Below are positions 20,562 through 29,191 of a DNA stretch of 64,000 nt, piece by piece. Source of the stretch: Agrobacterium vitis (GTDB taxonomy: Bacteria > Pseudomonadota > Alphaproteobacteria > Rhizobiales > Rhizobiaceae); NCBI RefSeq assembly GCF_037039395.1, contig NZ_CP146242.1:2185001-2249000 (forward strand). Direction: 5' to 3'. The notes under the pieces are model-generated. The model saw only the letters and a list, made by a program, of their open reading frames with translations. It was not told where the DNA came from and did not search any database. Position 1 is the first letter of the stretch. Every line of letters begins with the position of its first letter. A program made the position numbers and the translations under genes.

Positions 20562-21346
20562 AATTTAGAGCCTCCCCCGGTAGATTGATCTTGAGATCGT
20601 AGCCATTGCCTTCTCCTCAGAGGCAAAATGAATATAGGCACCTTGCCTCATTCTTTCAATCTTCATGTTTGTACGGGCCTTTGGCTGCAATCTTGCCACG
20701 ATAATAGAGCAAATGGCTTGCAGGACCGTTACAAAAATCAGTCAATTTTTCTCGCGGCTTTAGGGAATTACTAACTATTTCCTTGGCTTGCGACAGTGCT
20801 TCGATAGAGCGGGTTGCGTGCTGAAATAGGAGAGTTGTTCGCTGAGAGCCGTCGGTGATCTAGCTGAAAACCTATATTTCACCTTTCCGAATTCATTAAA
20901 TCTTTACCCAGTTCAATCACGAATTGTTACAATATTAGGATATTGTTTTAAACCTATATGCGTCGCACCATAATGATGCAATGCAATATCCCTGCCGGGG
21001 GACATCAACCTGACCGTGTTTCCTCCATTTTACATGACGAATTTATGAAACTTCGTGGAGTCCTCATTTATATTACAAGTAATAAACATTCCATTTGCGG
21101 GAAGGTTAAAGGATTTTCATTGCGAAATATCCAAAAATGGAAACCTAAGTGTCACAACGGGACATTAAATACTTAAATTGTAGTGTGAAGAAAACACATA
21201 TTCTAATCACTATCATTCCATCGTCTGGAAGGTTTTCTGCAAAGGGTATTGCGAAGGACAAATTATCACCACACACTAGGGCTCAATGACCACGGACGCG
21301 TCCCGCCGGGACCCGACCAATCGCCCACGTAAATGGAGTTACCTCT
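20562..21346. promoter_or_regulatory. long exoX-exoY divergent regulatory region
   Basis: 785 bases without a credible gene between divergently transcribed exoX and exoY, rich in A+T. Overlapping palindromes occur at 20923-20946: ATTGT-t-ACAAT, then ACAATAT-tagg-ATATTGT. In Sinorhizobium the exoY upstream region is the main control point of succinoglycan synthesis (MucR, ChvI, SyrM and others), so this length fits a complex promoter. No specific site can be assigned by eye. Confidence 0.5.
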
Positions 21347-22024
21347 ATGAAGTCCGCGACAAGATCGGCCAGTTCGCCGTTTTTTACGACCGCCGCAACC
21401 GGTGCCCAGCCGGTTGGTGGTCTTGCCAAGAGAGGGTTTGATATTCTCATCGCCACGATGGCGCTGATTATGTTCAGCCCGATGTTCTTGATGATTGCAG
21501 CCATGGTGAAATTTACCGATGGTGGCAGCGTTTTTTACGGCCATCGCCGTATCGGACATAACGGCCAGCAATTTCACTGCATGAAGTTTCGCACCATGGT
21601 GCAGAATGGCGACAAGGTTTTGCAGGATTACCTGCGGGCCAATCCGGAAGCCTATGAAGAATGGCGTGCCACCCGTAAGCTGCAAAATGATCCCCGGGTA
21701 ACGGCGATCGGTTCCGTGCTGCGCAAGCTCAGCCTGGACGAGCTGCCGCAGCTGTTCAATATCATCAAGGGTGAGATGAGCATTGTCGGACCCCGGCCTG
21801 TCGTCGAAGACGAGCTGGAAATGTACGATAGTGCCGCTGCTTTCTATCTGCAAACCCGCCCTGGCCTGACCGGTCTCTGGCAGGTGAGCGGCCGCAACGA
21901 CGTTTCCTACGAAACGCGGGTGGCTATGGATACGCAATATGTTAAGACATGGTCGCTGGCCAGGGATGTACTCATCATGGTCCGCACGGTTCCGGCGGTG
22001 TGCCTGTCTCGCGGCAGCTACTAA
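21347..22024 (+). CDS. exoY: undecaprenyl-phosphate galactose phosphotransferase ExoY
   Basis: Initiating enzyme of succinoglycan synthesis: it moves galactose-1-phosphate from UDP-galactose to undecaprenyl phosphate. The 225 residues are the usual ExoY length. A single membrane anchor at about 31-53 precedes the polyprenyl sugar transferase domain, with KFRTM at 80-84, DELPQLFN at 131-138 and SIVGPRP at 145-151. GGAG lies 9 bases before the ATG. exoY-F-Q form one plus-strand operon. Confidence 0.96.
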   Translation: MKSATRSASSPFFTTAATGAQPVGGLAKRGFDILIATMALIMFSPMFLMIAAMVKFTDGGSVFYGHRRIGHNGQQFHCMKFRTMVQNGDKVLQDYLRANPEAYEEWRATRKLQNDPRVTAIGSVLRKLSLDELPQLFNIIKGEMSIVGPRPVVEDELEMYDSAAAFYLQTRPGLTGLWQVSGRNDVSYETRVAMDTQYVKTWSLARDVLIMVRTVPAVCLSRGSY

Positions 22025-22118
22025 AAAAAGCATGTCATAAGGGCGGAGCCAATCGGGCTGCTGCCCGAAATGGCGTTTAGGCCAGCCGCATTTTTATTGA
22101 ATACGCATAGGATCTGCC

Positions 22119-23399
22119 ATGAAGGCTTACGGATTTGCTGGAGGATTTCGGTCATCCAAGCGCATTACGACCTTGAACGTTGCAGCGCTGGCGCTTTGCC
22201 TGTCCTCGGCTGTGCCGGGATTGGCATTGGCAGATGACTATCGTTTGGGCGTAATGGACAAGATCCGCGTTCGGGTGGCGGAGTGGCAGACGGCTGAGGG
22301 CGCCGTACGGGACTGGGCCGCCGTCAGTGGCGACTATTCCGTCGGCGCTGCGGGCCAGGTATCTCTGCCGTTCATCGGCGAATTGCCGGCTTCTGGCAAG
22401 ACCACAGCCGACGTTGCCGACGAGATCGGCAAAAAGATGCAGCAATTGTTCGGTCTCAGCGATCGGCCGTCCGCATCGGTTGAAATTTCCGAGTATCGTC
22501 CCGTCTACATGGCGGGCGCAGTTCAGGCTCCGGGTGAATATCCCTATGCACCGGGTATGACGGTGTTGAAGGCCCTGAGTGTGGCAGGCGGCTTGAAGCG
22601 CGCCGATGCCGGGCAGCGTTTTGCGCGCGATTTCCTTCAGGCACAGGGCGATGGCGCCGTTTTGGTCTCCCAACGCAACCGTTTGCTGGTCCGCCGTATC
22701 CGCGTTCTTGCGGAAATGAATGAAAAAGAGACGATCGAAGTTCCCGAGGAACTGAAATCCATTCCCGACATCAATCAGCTGGTTGAATCGGAAGCGGCTT
22801 TGATGAATTCCCAAACCGCCAAGCTCAAGGTTCAGTTGTCGTCGCTCGCCGACCTCAAGACCTTGCTTGCGGCTGAAATCGAGGCGCTCGGCAAGAAGTC
22901 CGAGACCCAGACCCGTCAGTTGACGATGGTTCAGGAAGACCGCGACAAGGTTAATAGCTTGAGCGAGCAGGGCCTGGCGCTGAGTTCGCGTCGTTTGGCG
23001 GTCGAGCAGCAGGTGTCGGATTTGCAGTCGGCACTTCTGGATATCGATACCAATACGCTGAAGGCCAAGCAGGACCTGAACAAGGCCCAGCAGGACGAAA
23101 CCACGACCCGCAACGATTGGGATGCCCAGCTTGCCCAGGAATTGCAGGATACTGAAGCCGAGCTGGACCAGATTGCGTTGAAGCTTTCCACCAGCCGTGG
23201 CCTCATGGCCGAATCTCTGCTGCAATCTTCGGAAAGCGCCAGCGCCAAGAATGCCGATGGCGAAGCCAATGTCGCTTATTCCATTGTCCGCGAAAAGGAT
23301 GGGAAGCCCACCGAAATCGCCGTGGACGAGAATACCTCGGTGACGCCCGGCGATGTGATCAAGGTTACGGTAAAGCTGTCTCAGCCAGCCATGCGGTAA
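22119..23399 (+). CDS. exoF: polysaccharide export protein ExoF (OPX/Wza-related)
   Basis: Exported protein of 426 residues needed for succinoglycan production. A long signal peptide ends at about residue 40 (GLALA/DD). The polysaccharide export domain follows (YRLGVMDKIRVRVAEW and VSLPFIGELPASG), then an SLBB-like region (YMAGAVQAPGEYPYAPGM), and a long coiled coil at about 215-370. It lacks a lipobox, as ExoF does. It lies 94 bases after exoY and 6 bases before exoQ. Confidence 0.93.
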   Translation: MKAYGFAGGFRSSKRITTLNVAALALCLSSAVPGLALADDYRLGVMDKIRVRVAEWQTAEGAVRDWAAVSGDYSVGAAGQVSLPFIGELPASGKTTADVADEIGKKMQQLFGLSDRPSASVEISEYRPVYMAGAVQAPGEYPYAPGMTVLKALSVAGGLKRADAGQRFARDFLQAQGDGAVLVSQRNRLLVRRIRVLAEMNEKETIEVPEELKSIPDINQLVESEAALMNSQTAKLKVQLSSLADLKTLLAAEIEALGKKSETQTRQLTMVQEDRDKVNSLSEQGLALSSRRLAVEQQVSDLQSALLDIDTNTLKAKQDLNKAQQDETTTRNDWDAQLAQELQDTEAELDQIALKLSTSRGLMAESLLQSSESASAKNADGEANVAYSIVREKDGKPTEIAVDENTSVTPGDVIKVTVKLSQPAMR

Positions 23400-23405
23400 C
23401 GGTCA

Positions 23406-24683
23406 ATGCGGATCGCCAAATCGCATTTGATCGACCCGGAACGCAATGGTCTCTACGCCGTTACGGCGATTGCGCTTTCCTACTTCGTTTTTGCCTATTC
23501 TGCCCGTTTCGGGCAGATTTCCATTCTGGCCTATTACGGGGTCTGGCTGCCGCTGATTGCAGTGAATTATCGGCGCGTGCTCGGTAACTACGGCCTTTAT
23601 CTTCCGATTTTTGCTTTCAGCATTCTGACCATCCTGTCGATCTTCTGGTCGGCGGCACCACCGGTGACGGTCAGGGCCTCGCTGCAATATTTTTCGCATA
23701 TCGTCTGTGCGTTGATTGCCATGCGTGTGGTGGGCATCCGGTCTTTTTTGAGGGGATCAATGATCGGAACCGGCATCGTGCTGGTCTATTCGCTGCTGTT
23801 CGGCTCCTATTTTCTGGATCCCCTGGACGGTTCCTTCAGCTTTGTGGGCGCCTTCTCGTCAAAGAACCAGCTGGGCTTTTATGCCTCGCTCGGTGTGTAT
23901 TTTTCGTTCGCCGCGATCATTATCCTGAAAGAGCGGAGCATATGGATGCTGCCGCCGGCTGGGTTGGCTTTGCTATCGGCCTATTGTCTGTTTGCGTCGG
24001 AGTCGGCCACATCGGTCATTACCGTCATGGCGGTAGTCGGCGCGTCCCTGGTGTTGAGAGCGGTTATTCTCCTGTCGCCCCGCCATCGTATTGTGCTGGT
24101 TGTGGCTGGCGTGGTGCTTGGCGGGCTCGGGGCTGCGGCGTTCGTTTATGCTGGCGGCGTCGATTTGATCCTCGGGGCGTTCGGCAAGGATTCGACCCTG
24201 ACCGGGCGAACCTATCTTTGGCAGCAGGGCATAGCGGCAGCCCTGGCCAATCCGATTTTTGGCGTCGGTTACCAAGCCTATTGGGTCCAGGGCTTTTCCG
24301 AGGCGGAGCGGCTATGGGATGAGTTTTATATTCCGACCCGGGCCGGGTTTCATTTCCACAATACCTTCATTGAAACCGCCGTTGAGACGGGGATTATCGG
24401 TCTCTGTCTGCTGGTTTCCATGTTGGTTGTCGCATTGATCGGCAATCTCAAACGTCTGCTCGTCAATGCCCGTGATCCAGAGGCCGGAGTGCTGTTTGGC
24501 CTCGCCATGCTACTGGTCGAGCGGGCTTTCGTGGAAATCGATATTATCTTCGCTTATCAGATCGGCTCATTCCTGCTTTATTTCATGCTGGGCAAGCTTG
24601 TTCAGCGCCGCGCCAGCCCGGTGACACGCTCAAGTGTCGTGCGCTATTATGGTGATGGGACATCGGGCGCCCGCAACCTTTAA
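23406..24683 (+). CDS. exoQ: succinoglycan polymerase ExoQ (Wzy-like)
   Basis: Polytopic inner-membrane protein of 425 residues with about 10-12 helices and an O-antigen ligase/polymerase (Wzy_C) core. The loop with TLTGRTYLWQQGIAAALANP, then GVGYQAYW and FHFHNTFIETAVETG, is characteristic. ExoQ joins octasaccharide units into high-molecular-weight polymer at the periplasmic face. It ends the exoY-F-Q operon. exoZ, often nearby in other species, is not present downstream. Confidence 0.92.
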   Translation: MRIAKSHLIDPERNGLYAVTAIALSYFVFAYSARFGQISILAYYGVWLPLIAVNYRRVLGNYGLYLPIFAFSILTILSIFWSAAPPVTVRASLQYFSHIVCALIAMRVVGIRSFLRGSMIGTGIVLVYSLLFGSYFLDPLDGSFSFVGAFSSKNQLGFYASLGVYFSFAAIIILKERSIWMLPPAGLALLSAYCLFASESATSVITVMAVVGASLVLRAVILLSPRHRIVLVVAGVVLGGLGAAAFVYAGGVDLILGAFGKDSTLTGRTYLWQQGIAAALANPIFGVGYQAYWVQGFSEAERLWDEFYIPTRAGFHFHNTFIETAVETGIIGLCLLVSMLVVALIGNLKRLLVNARDPEAGVLFGLAMLLVERAFVEIDIIFAYQIGSFLLYFMLGKLVQRRASPVTRSSVVRYYGDGTSGARNL

Positions 24684-24981
24684 AAAACAAGGGCGCTGTA
24701 GCCGTTGTAAAAGAACTGCTCCTGCATCATATATGTGTGAGCGGCTACCTTGCTTGCAGGGTGCCGCCTTTGCGTTGTGCTTTCTTTGGCTGGCGTGGAA
24801 TTTAGATATGGCGCTATGTGTTTTTCCAAAGCACAACAGCCGCCTTAGCACTTTAAAGATGCTGTATACTGTTTCCTAAATCAGGTTGGATTTTGGGAAG
24901 CGTGCAGTCACCGTCATAATCGACAGTCGATTTCCTGACCGTATCCCTTTGCTCAAGCCCGTTCATTCGAAGGATTAAGCC
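24684..24981. other. intergenic with degenerate palindromic repeat
   Basis: 298 bases after exoQ. A 10-bp stem GTTGTGCTTT/AAAGCACAAC spans about 24774-24838. The stretch 24844-24900 (starting TAGCACTTTAAAGATGCTG) is a decayed copy of the palindromic element described at 25597. No gene is seen. Confidence 0.45.
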
Positions 24982-25146
24982 ATGATTCGCTTCACCACCA
25001 TTACCGAGGATGCCGCACCGGCAAAAACGCCAGCCGTAAAGGCAGTTTCAAATGAGACTGCGCCTGAGCAGCAGCCTGAACCGGCAAAAACCGAAAAGCG
25101 CCAAAAGCGTAGCAAGCCGGCAGATGGCGGTGAAAGACTGCTGTGA
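24982..25146 (+). CDS. small hypothetical protein (54 residues)
   Basis: A 54-residue frame from ATG 24982 to TGA 25144, with AAGGA 7 bases upstream. After MIRFTTITEDA it is rich in Ala, Pro, Lys and Glu (PAKTPAVKAV, EPAKTEKRQKRSKP), so probably disordered and basic. No family is recognised. The good ribosome site and its position before another small conserved gene support it. Confidence 0.5.
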   Translation: MIRFTTITEDAAPAKTPAVKAVSNETAPEQQPEPAKTEKRQKRSKPADGGERLL

Positions 25147-25247
25147 TGATTGGATGGGTCTGCTGAAAGACGATTGCGACGGTTTGTCCCTTTGGGAACC
25201 CCGGTGATCCCTTCTTTTCTCTGAAACACGCGAGCGAGAATAATGCG

Positions 25248-25517
25248 ATGGCTTTAACCTTCCCCAATAGTAGCCGCAGTTTCGATGAGAAGGGACACCG
25301 CATCCGGTTTCTTGGTTACGACGGCATGTTTGAAATTCGGTTTTTCGTGGAACTCGATGCGATATCCAAGGCTATGGCCAAGGTCATTGTCGGGGAACAC
25401 GACTTCCTCGCCGCATTCGACAATCTGCGCGGCTCTATTCTGGATGTCGCAAGAAAAGCCTATGGAAAAAAAGGCGGCAACAACATGTATCTTTTGACCG
25501 CGGCGGATTTCCGTTGA
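25248..25517 (+). CDS. DUF1488 family protein
   Basis: 89-residue protein of a family common in rhizobia and other proteobacteria, function unknown. The family pattern is visible: an N-terminal LTFPNSSRSFDEKG, then IRFLGYDGMFEIRFFVE and an acidic middle. No signal peptide or membrane segment is seen. It stands alone, with a palindromic repeat following at about 80 bases. Confidence 0.8.
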   Translation: MALTFPNSSRSFDEKGHRIRFLGYDGMFEIRFFVELDAISKAMAKVIVGEHDFLAAFDNLRGSILDVARKAYGKKGGNNMYLLTAADFR

Positions 25518-25596
25518 CCGTAGACTGGCAGGATCTGCCACGTTCACGCTGAACCTGACGGATTTGGGGAAATCCGTGTCCACTTTGCCGCGTGCA

Positions 25597-25712
25597 ACCC
25601 CTACAGCGCCGTGCGGTTTATAAAACGCACAAAGGGCACTGTAGCACTTTAAATCTACTGCATAATTTTCTCCTTAAATCGGAAGCGATTTAAGGAGAAA
25701 ATTATGCAGTAA
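25597..25712 (-). repeat. rhizobial palindromic repeat element, copy A
   Basis: Two-part element. Module 1 (about 25600-25645) has arms CTACAG/CTGTAG around GTGCG-gtttataaaa-CGCAC. Module 2 is a perfect 24-bp inverted repeat, 25658-25681 against 25686-25709, with a GAAG loop. Each arm contains TTTAAGGAGAAAATTATGCA, a Shine-Dalgarno followed by ATG. The same element occurs inverted at 34735-34838, and a decayed copy lies at 24844-24900. Confidence 0.85.
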
Positions 25713-25744
25713 TTCGGGCAACCTCTAAGTAAAGGGATTTTACA

Positions 25745-25972
25745 TTGACTGATCAAGATGAGGATCTGGTTGAGCGCCGCGCTGTTCGCGCCCAGGAAAA
25801 ACTGGTGAAGCAGCAGGAGGGGCAGCAGGCGATGGATGAACATCTCGCTGCCCTCGAGCGGCAGAAGGAAAAGACCTTGCGGCTGCGTGAAATGAGGCAT
25901 GCCTTGGAGGAAGAGAAAATCCGCGCTGCCGCCAAGACAAAGCCCGCAACCAAACGCGCTAGTCAGCTGTAG
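25745..25972 (+). CDS. small coiled-coil hypothetical protein
   Basis: 75-residue, highly charged, almost wholly helical protein (ERRAVRAQEKLVKQQEG, then RLREMRHALEEEKIRAAA). It starts with TTG at 25745, preceded by AAAGGGA at 5-8 bases spacing. Function unknown; similar short charged proteins are common in Rhizobiaceae. It lies just after the palindromic repeat and converges on the split esterase. Confidence 0.6.
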   Translation: MTDQDEDLVERRAVRAQEKLVKQQEGQQAMDEHLAALERQKEKTLRLREMRHALEEEKIRAAAKTKPATKRASQL

Positions 25973-26198
25973 ACGGCTTTGGACGGAGAGGCCGCATTGC
26001 GACTTCATCCGCAGCCCAAAGGGCCTGTCATATCAGGTGGTCGCAGCCGGGGCGAAATTTGCGTCCAGAAACTGCTTGCTGATCGATAGATCAAGTTGGG
26101 TGAGATTATGCCCCGCCGGCAGGATTTCGTGGCTGACCGTATGGCCCACAGCTTCAAGCGAGCCGACCAATCGTTCTGCATTGTCTGCCGGAACGATT

Positions 26199-27508
26199 GG
26201 ACACCTCTAAAAACCTCCCCATTTTCCGCGTTTCATGATTCAATCCGGCCAGTGTGATTTTCTGGGAGCGGATGATGCGTGGGCAACCGGGCTTTTGGGA
26301 TTTGGATGATCGTTACGAACGGCTGAGTGCCGTCGGCGATCCGCTGGAGAAGCTCAACAGCATCATTCCATGGGCGATATTTGAAAAACCTTTAGCGAAG
26401 GCGCTGAAGCGGTCCGACGGATCGAAGGGTGGACGTCCACCATTTCCGTCGGTTCTGATGTTTAAAATCCTGGTGCTGCAAGCGCTTTATAATCTCTCCG
26501 ACGACCAAGCGGAGTTTGTTATCCAGGACCGGCTGTCGTTTATGCGTTTCCTTGGCCTTTCCCTTTCGCAGAAGGTGCCGGATGCCAAGACGATCTGGCT
26601 GTTCCGAGAGAGTTTGGTGCGTGCAGGTGCCATTGATAATCTGTTTGCCCGTTTCGACAAGCATCTCTCACGTTCCGGATATCTGGCCAAAGGCGGGCAG
26701 ATCGTTGACGCCACGATCATCCAGGCTCCCAAGCAACATAACAGCCAGGACGAGAAAGACGCGATCAAGGCCGGCGAAATCCCTGAGGACTGGAAGGATA
26801 AACCCGCCAGGCTGGCCCAGAAGGACCGCGACGCGCGATGGACAGTGAAGTATTCCAAGGCGAAACGGCCAACGGAGACGCCGACGTCGACGACGACTGG
26901 CCAGCACGATATTGCCATTCCAATGTTTGGTTACAAAAACCATGCAGGCATCGACCGAGCCCATGGCTTTATCCGGGGATGGACGGTGACGAGTGCGAGC
27001 GCCCATGACGGAGCCCAGCTTCGAAACGTAGTGACCAAAGACAATACCGCGTCGACGGTCTGGGCCGATACGGCCTATCGCTCCAAGACCAACGAGGAAT
27101 GGTTGCAGGACAATGGCCTAAAGTCCGACATCCATCAGAAGAAGCCAAAGGGCAAACCCATGCCGGAGGCGATGTCGCGCGCCAACGGCCGTCGTTCGAA
27201 GGTCCGCTCCGCCATCGAACATGTCTTTGCGCGGCAGAAGGACAAGATGAAGCTCTTCGTGCGCACCATCGGAATCAGCCGAGCGAGGGTGAAGATCGGC
27301 ATGGCCAATATCACCTACAACATGCTTCGCTATGTCTGGCTGACTGGAAAACCACGGACCGCATAACGCGCAGCTGGCCGGAAGGCCGAAATGCATGCCG
27401 CAGATGCGGCAATCATCACAAAAAATGGGCGATCATCCGCGCGAGTTCATCGCGGAAATACATCCACGGCACCATCTTGCCAACTGCGACCGGTAAATCG
27501 AGGTGTCC
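26199..27508 (+). mobile_element. IS5-family insertion sequence, 1310 bp
   Basis: Complete element bounded by imperfect inverted repeats beginning GGACACCTC at 26199 and ending GAGGTGTCC at 27508. A 4-bp target duplication GATT flanks it (26195-26198 and 27509-27512). It carries one transposase gene. The intact ends, duplication and open transposase frame indicate a young insertion. It interrupts the esterase in the opposite orientation. Confidence 0.95.
26272..27366 (+). CDS. IS5-family transposase
   Basis: DDE transposase of 364 residues from ATG 26272; a GTG at 26254 would add six. After the N-terminal DUF772-type helical domain (FPSVLMFKILVLQALYNLSD), the DDE residues are Asp146 (GGQIVDATII), Asp266 (VWADTAYRSK) and Glu316 (SAIEHVFARQKDKM), with the family R-E-K spacing. 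All catalytic residues are present, so it is probably active. Confidence 0.93.
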   Translation: MMRGQPGFWDLDDRYERLSAVGDPLEKLNSIIPWAIFEKPLAKALKRSDGSKGGRPPFPSVLMFKILVLQALYNLSDDQAEFVIQDRLSFMRFLGLSLSQKVPDAKTIWLFRESLVRAGAIDNLFARFDKHLSRSGYLAKGGQIVDATIIQAPKQHNSQDEKDAIKAGEIPEDWKDKPARLAQKDRDARWTVKYSKAKRPTETPTSTTTGQHDIAIPMFGYKNHAGIDRAHGFIRGWTVTSASAHDGAQLRNVVTKDNTASTVWADTAYRSKTNEEWLQDNGLKSDIHQKKPKGKPMPEAMSRANGRRSKVRSAIEHVFARQKDKMKLFVRTIGISRARVKIGMANITYNMLRYVWLTGKPRTA

Positions 27509-28097
27509 GATTGGATCCATCGCTCCGGATAGGACGAGAACAGGGACGCCAGCGCTACTCTCATGCGCTCCCGGCGGTGATTGAAGTGGGGCCATGGCCC
27601 GCAACAGCACCGCACCAGCCAAGGCCTGGCGATGCAGCAACAGCAGAGCGGCGGCAATATTGGCGCCATTGGAGAAGCCGACTGCGACCGGGGCTGCCAG
27701 GTTATGAGCCGCGCGGGCCTCCTTTATGAAACCGGCCAGATCCGCCGCCCGCACCCGTAAGTCATCTTCATCGAACACACCTTCCGCCAACCGTCTGAAG
27801 AAGCGTGGCATGCCGTGTTCCAGAACTTGTCCACGGGGTGATAGCAGGGCTGCACCCGGTGAAAGGGCGGCACCGAGCGACAAGAGTTCATTTTCATTGC
27901 CGCCTGTTCCATGCAGCAAAAGTAAGGGCGCAAGGTTTGGCACCGTCGCCGGAACGAATTGATGGATGAATGACGAGATGTGGGAATGGGTCATGTCGGA
28001 TTTCTCCTAGGCTGCCCCGGCTTGAGGCGCGAGGTGTGCAGCAAATGTAATGTGTTGCAGCATTCGGGCGTTTGATAAAATGCAGGATCGTGTTTCG

Positions 28098-28130
28098 GCG
28101 GCGCGTTTCGGTAACGCGCCGCATTTTTTA
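28098..28130 (+). terminator. strong plus-strand rho-independent terminator
   Basis: Stem GCGGCGCGTT/AACGCGCCGC with a 5-base loop, followed by ATTTTTT. It is oriented on the plus strand although the flanking genes are on the minus strand, so it may end an unannotated short RNA or block antisense transcription. Confidence 0.75.
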
Positions 28131-28139
28131 GCACCGGAG

Positions 28140-28187
28140 GACAGCATCGCGCAGAAAACTTGGATCGATACGATGCTGTCGTTTTTG
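28140..28187 (+). terminator. second plus-strand terminator-like hairpin
   Basis: A 10-bp stem GACAGCATCG/CGATGCTGTC with a 21-base loop, followed by GTTTTTGTTT. It lies 10 bases after the previous terminator on the same strand. The longer loop makes it less certain. Confidence 0.5.
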
Positions 28188-28237
28188 TTTCCGCATCGGG
28201 TTTTCCGCAAACCGGATGTCACGTCTCCTGACGAACT

Positions 28238-29191
28238 CTAGTCCTGCTGAGCTGCGCTGAGATCGCCGAGATCGGGTAGCATTTCCTCGATCCGGCCCCG
28301 GAAGCCTTCAAGGCCCTTAGGCAGCTTCAACGCCTGACCCAGGGTTTCTGCTGGTTCATCGACGGCAAAGCCTGGGTCGAGCGTGGCAATTTCGAACAAC
28401 ACGCCACCGGGAGAGCGGAAATAGATCGAGCGGAAATAATCCCGGTCTTTCTGCTCCGTTGTCTGCAAGCCATGGTTCTTACGCAGCTTTTCAGCCATGT
28501 CCGCCTGTTCGGCATCGTCCTTCGCTCTGAAGGCCACATGATGCACCGAGCCGGCACCTGGCCGGGCAGGCAGAAATTCACCCGCAGCGCGCAGGTCCAC
28601 GACCCCACCGATCTCTGTGCCAGGCACATGATACCGGGTGACATAGCCTTCCTTGCCCTGCTGCTCAAAGCCGAACACATCGGTCAGGATAGCAGCCGTC
28701 GCGTCTATCTTGTCCAGCAGCAGCGTCACACCGTGAAAGCCCCGCAGCGCGTGCTCTGCGGGAATGCCCGGTGCAGCCCAGGCGGCTTCGTGTTCGATGT
28801 CTTCAATGCCGACCAAGGCAAGTCGCATCCCATCCGGATCCTTGAAGGGCAGAACTGTCTGGCCAAAGCGCTGTTCGAGCTTTTCGTGCACGACGCCCTG
28901 TTCGATAAACCGATGCGTCCAGAAGCCCAGGGAGGATTTCGGGACCCGGTAACCGGTTTCCTGGGTTTCACCGATGCCAAGGCGGCCCGGTGCAGCATGT
29001 TCCCAGGGGAAGAAGGTCATGATCGTGCCGGGATTGCCGGCCTCATCGCCAAAATAGAAGTGATAGGTGCCTGGATCGTCGAAATTCACAGTCTTCTTGA
29101 CGAAGCGCTGACCGATAACCCGGGTGTAGAAATCGAGATTGCGGCGCGCAGGGCCGGCAATTGCTGTGACGTGATGAATGCCATATGCCAT
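28238..29191 (-). CDS. ring-cleaving dioxygenase, MhqO family (glyoxalase fold)
   Basis: Vicinal-oxygen-chelate dioxygenase of 317 residues, related to Bacillus MhqO, which opens hydroquinone/catechol rings. Two glyoxalase modules are seen: IHHVTAIAG...FYTRVIG at the N-terminus and FHGVTLLLD...VFGFEQQ in the middle. Candidate metal ligands are His6 or His7, the His of SVHHVAFR and Glu of GVLFEIATLDP. ATG 29191 is chosen over the longer frame because AAAGGAGAG lies 6 bases upstream. It heads a unit with the broken MhqD-type esterase and is divergent from a LysR regulator. Confidence 0.88.
   Translation of the reverse strand: MAYGIHHVTAIAGPARRNLDFYTRVIGQRFVKKTVNFDDPGTYHFYFGDEAGNPGTIMTFFPWEHAAPGRLGIGETQETGYRVPKSSLGFWTHRFIEQGVVHEKLEQRFGQTVLPFKDPDGMRLALVGIEDIEHEAAWAAPGIPAEHALRGFHGVTLLLDKIDATAAILTDVFGFEQQGKEGYVTRYHVPGTEIGGVVDLRAAGEFLPARPGAGSVHHVAFRAKDDAEQADMAEKLRKNHGLQTTEQKDRDYFRSIYFRSPGGVLFEIATLDPGFAVDEPAETLGQALKLPKGLEGFRGRIEEMLPDLGDLSAAQQD

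Larger units (their letters stand above)
26033..27994 (-). pseudogene. MhqD-type carboxylesterase, disrupted by IS insertion
   Basis: Alpha/beta-hydrolase (phospholipase/carboxylesterase family). The N-terminal part is 27994 to 27509, with HGTGGNENELL and nucleophile elbow VGFSNGANIA. The C-terminal part is 26198 to 26033, with SHEILPAGHNL (catalytic His) and the end FAPAATT. The IS at 26199-27508 separates them. Deleting the IS and one GATT copy joins the frame exactly as SGAMDPI-VPADNAERLV, so the break is recent. The reconstructed protein is about 216 residues. As it stands the frame runs into the IS and stops at 27416, losing the catalytic Asp context and His. It was co-transcribed with the MhqO-type gene upstream; such pairs detoxify quinones in Bacillus. 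Confidence 0.93.

Noticed and set aside
20958..21176. 72-codon frame upstream of exoY
   Set aside because: No ribosome site and no protein-like pattern; it lies in the exoY regulatory region.
22152..23225. 357-codon minus-strand frame opposite exoF
   Set aside because: Antisense frame kept open by codon composition; exoF is clearly the real gene.
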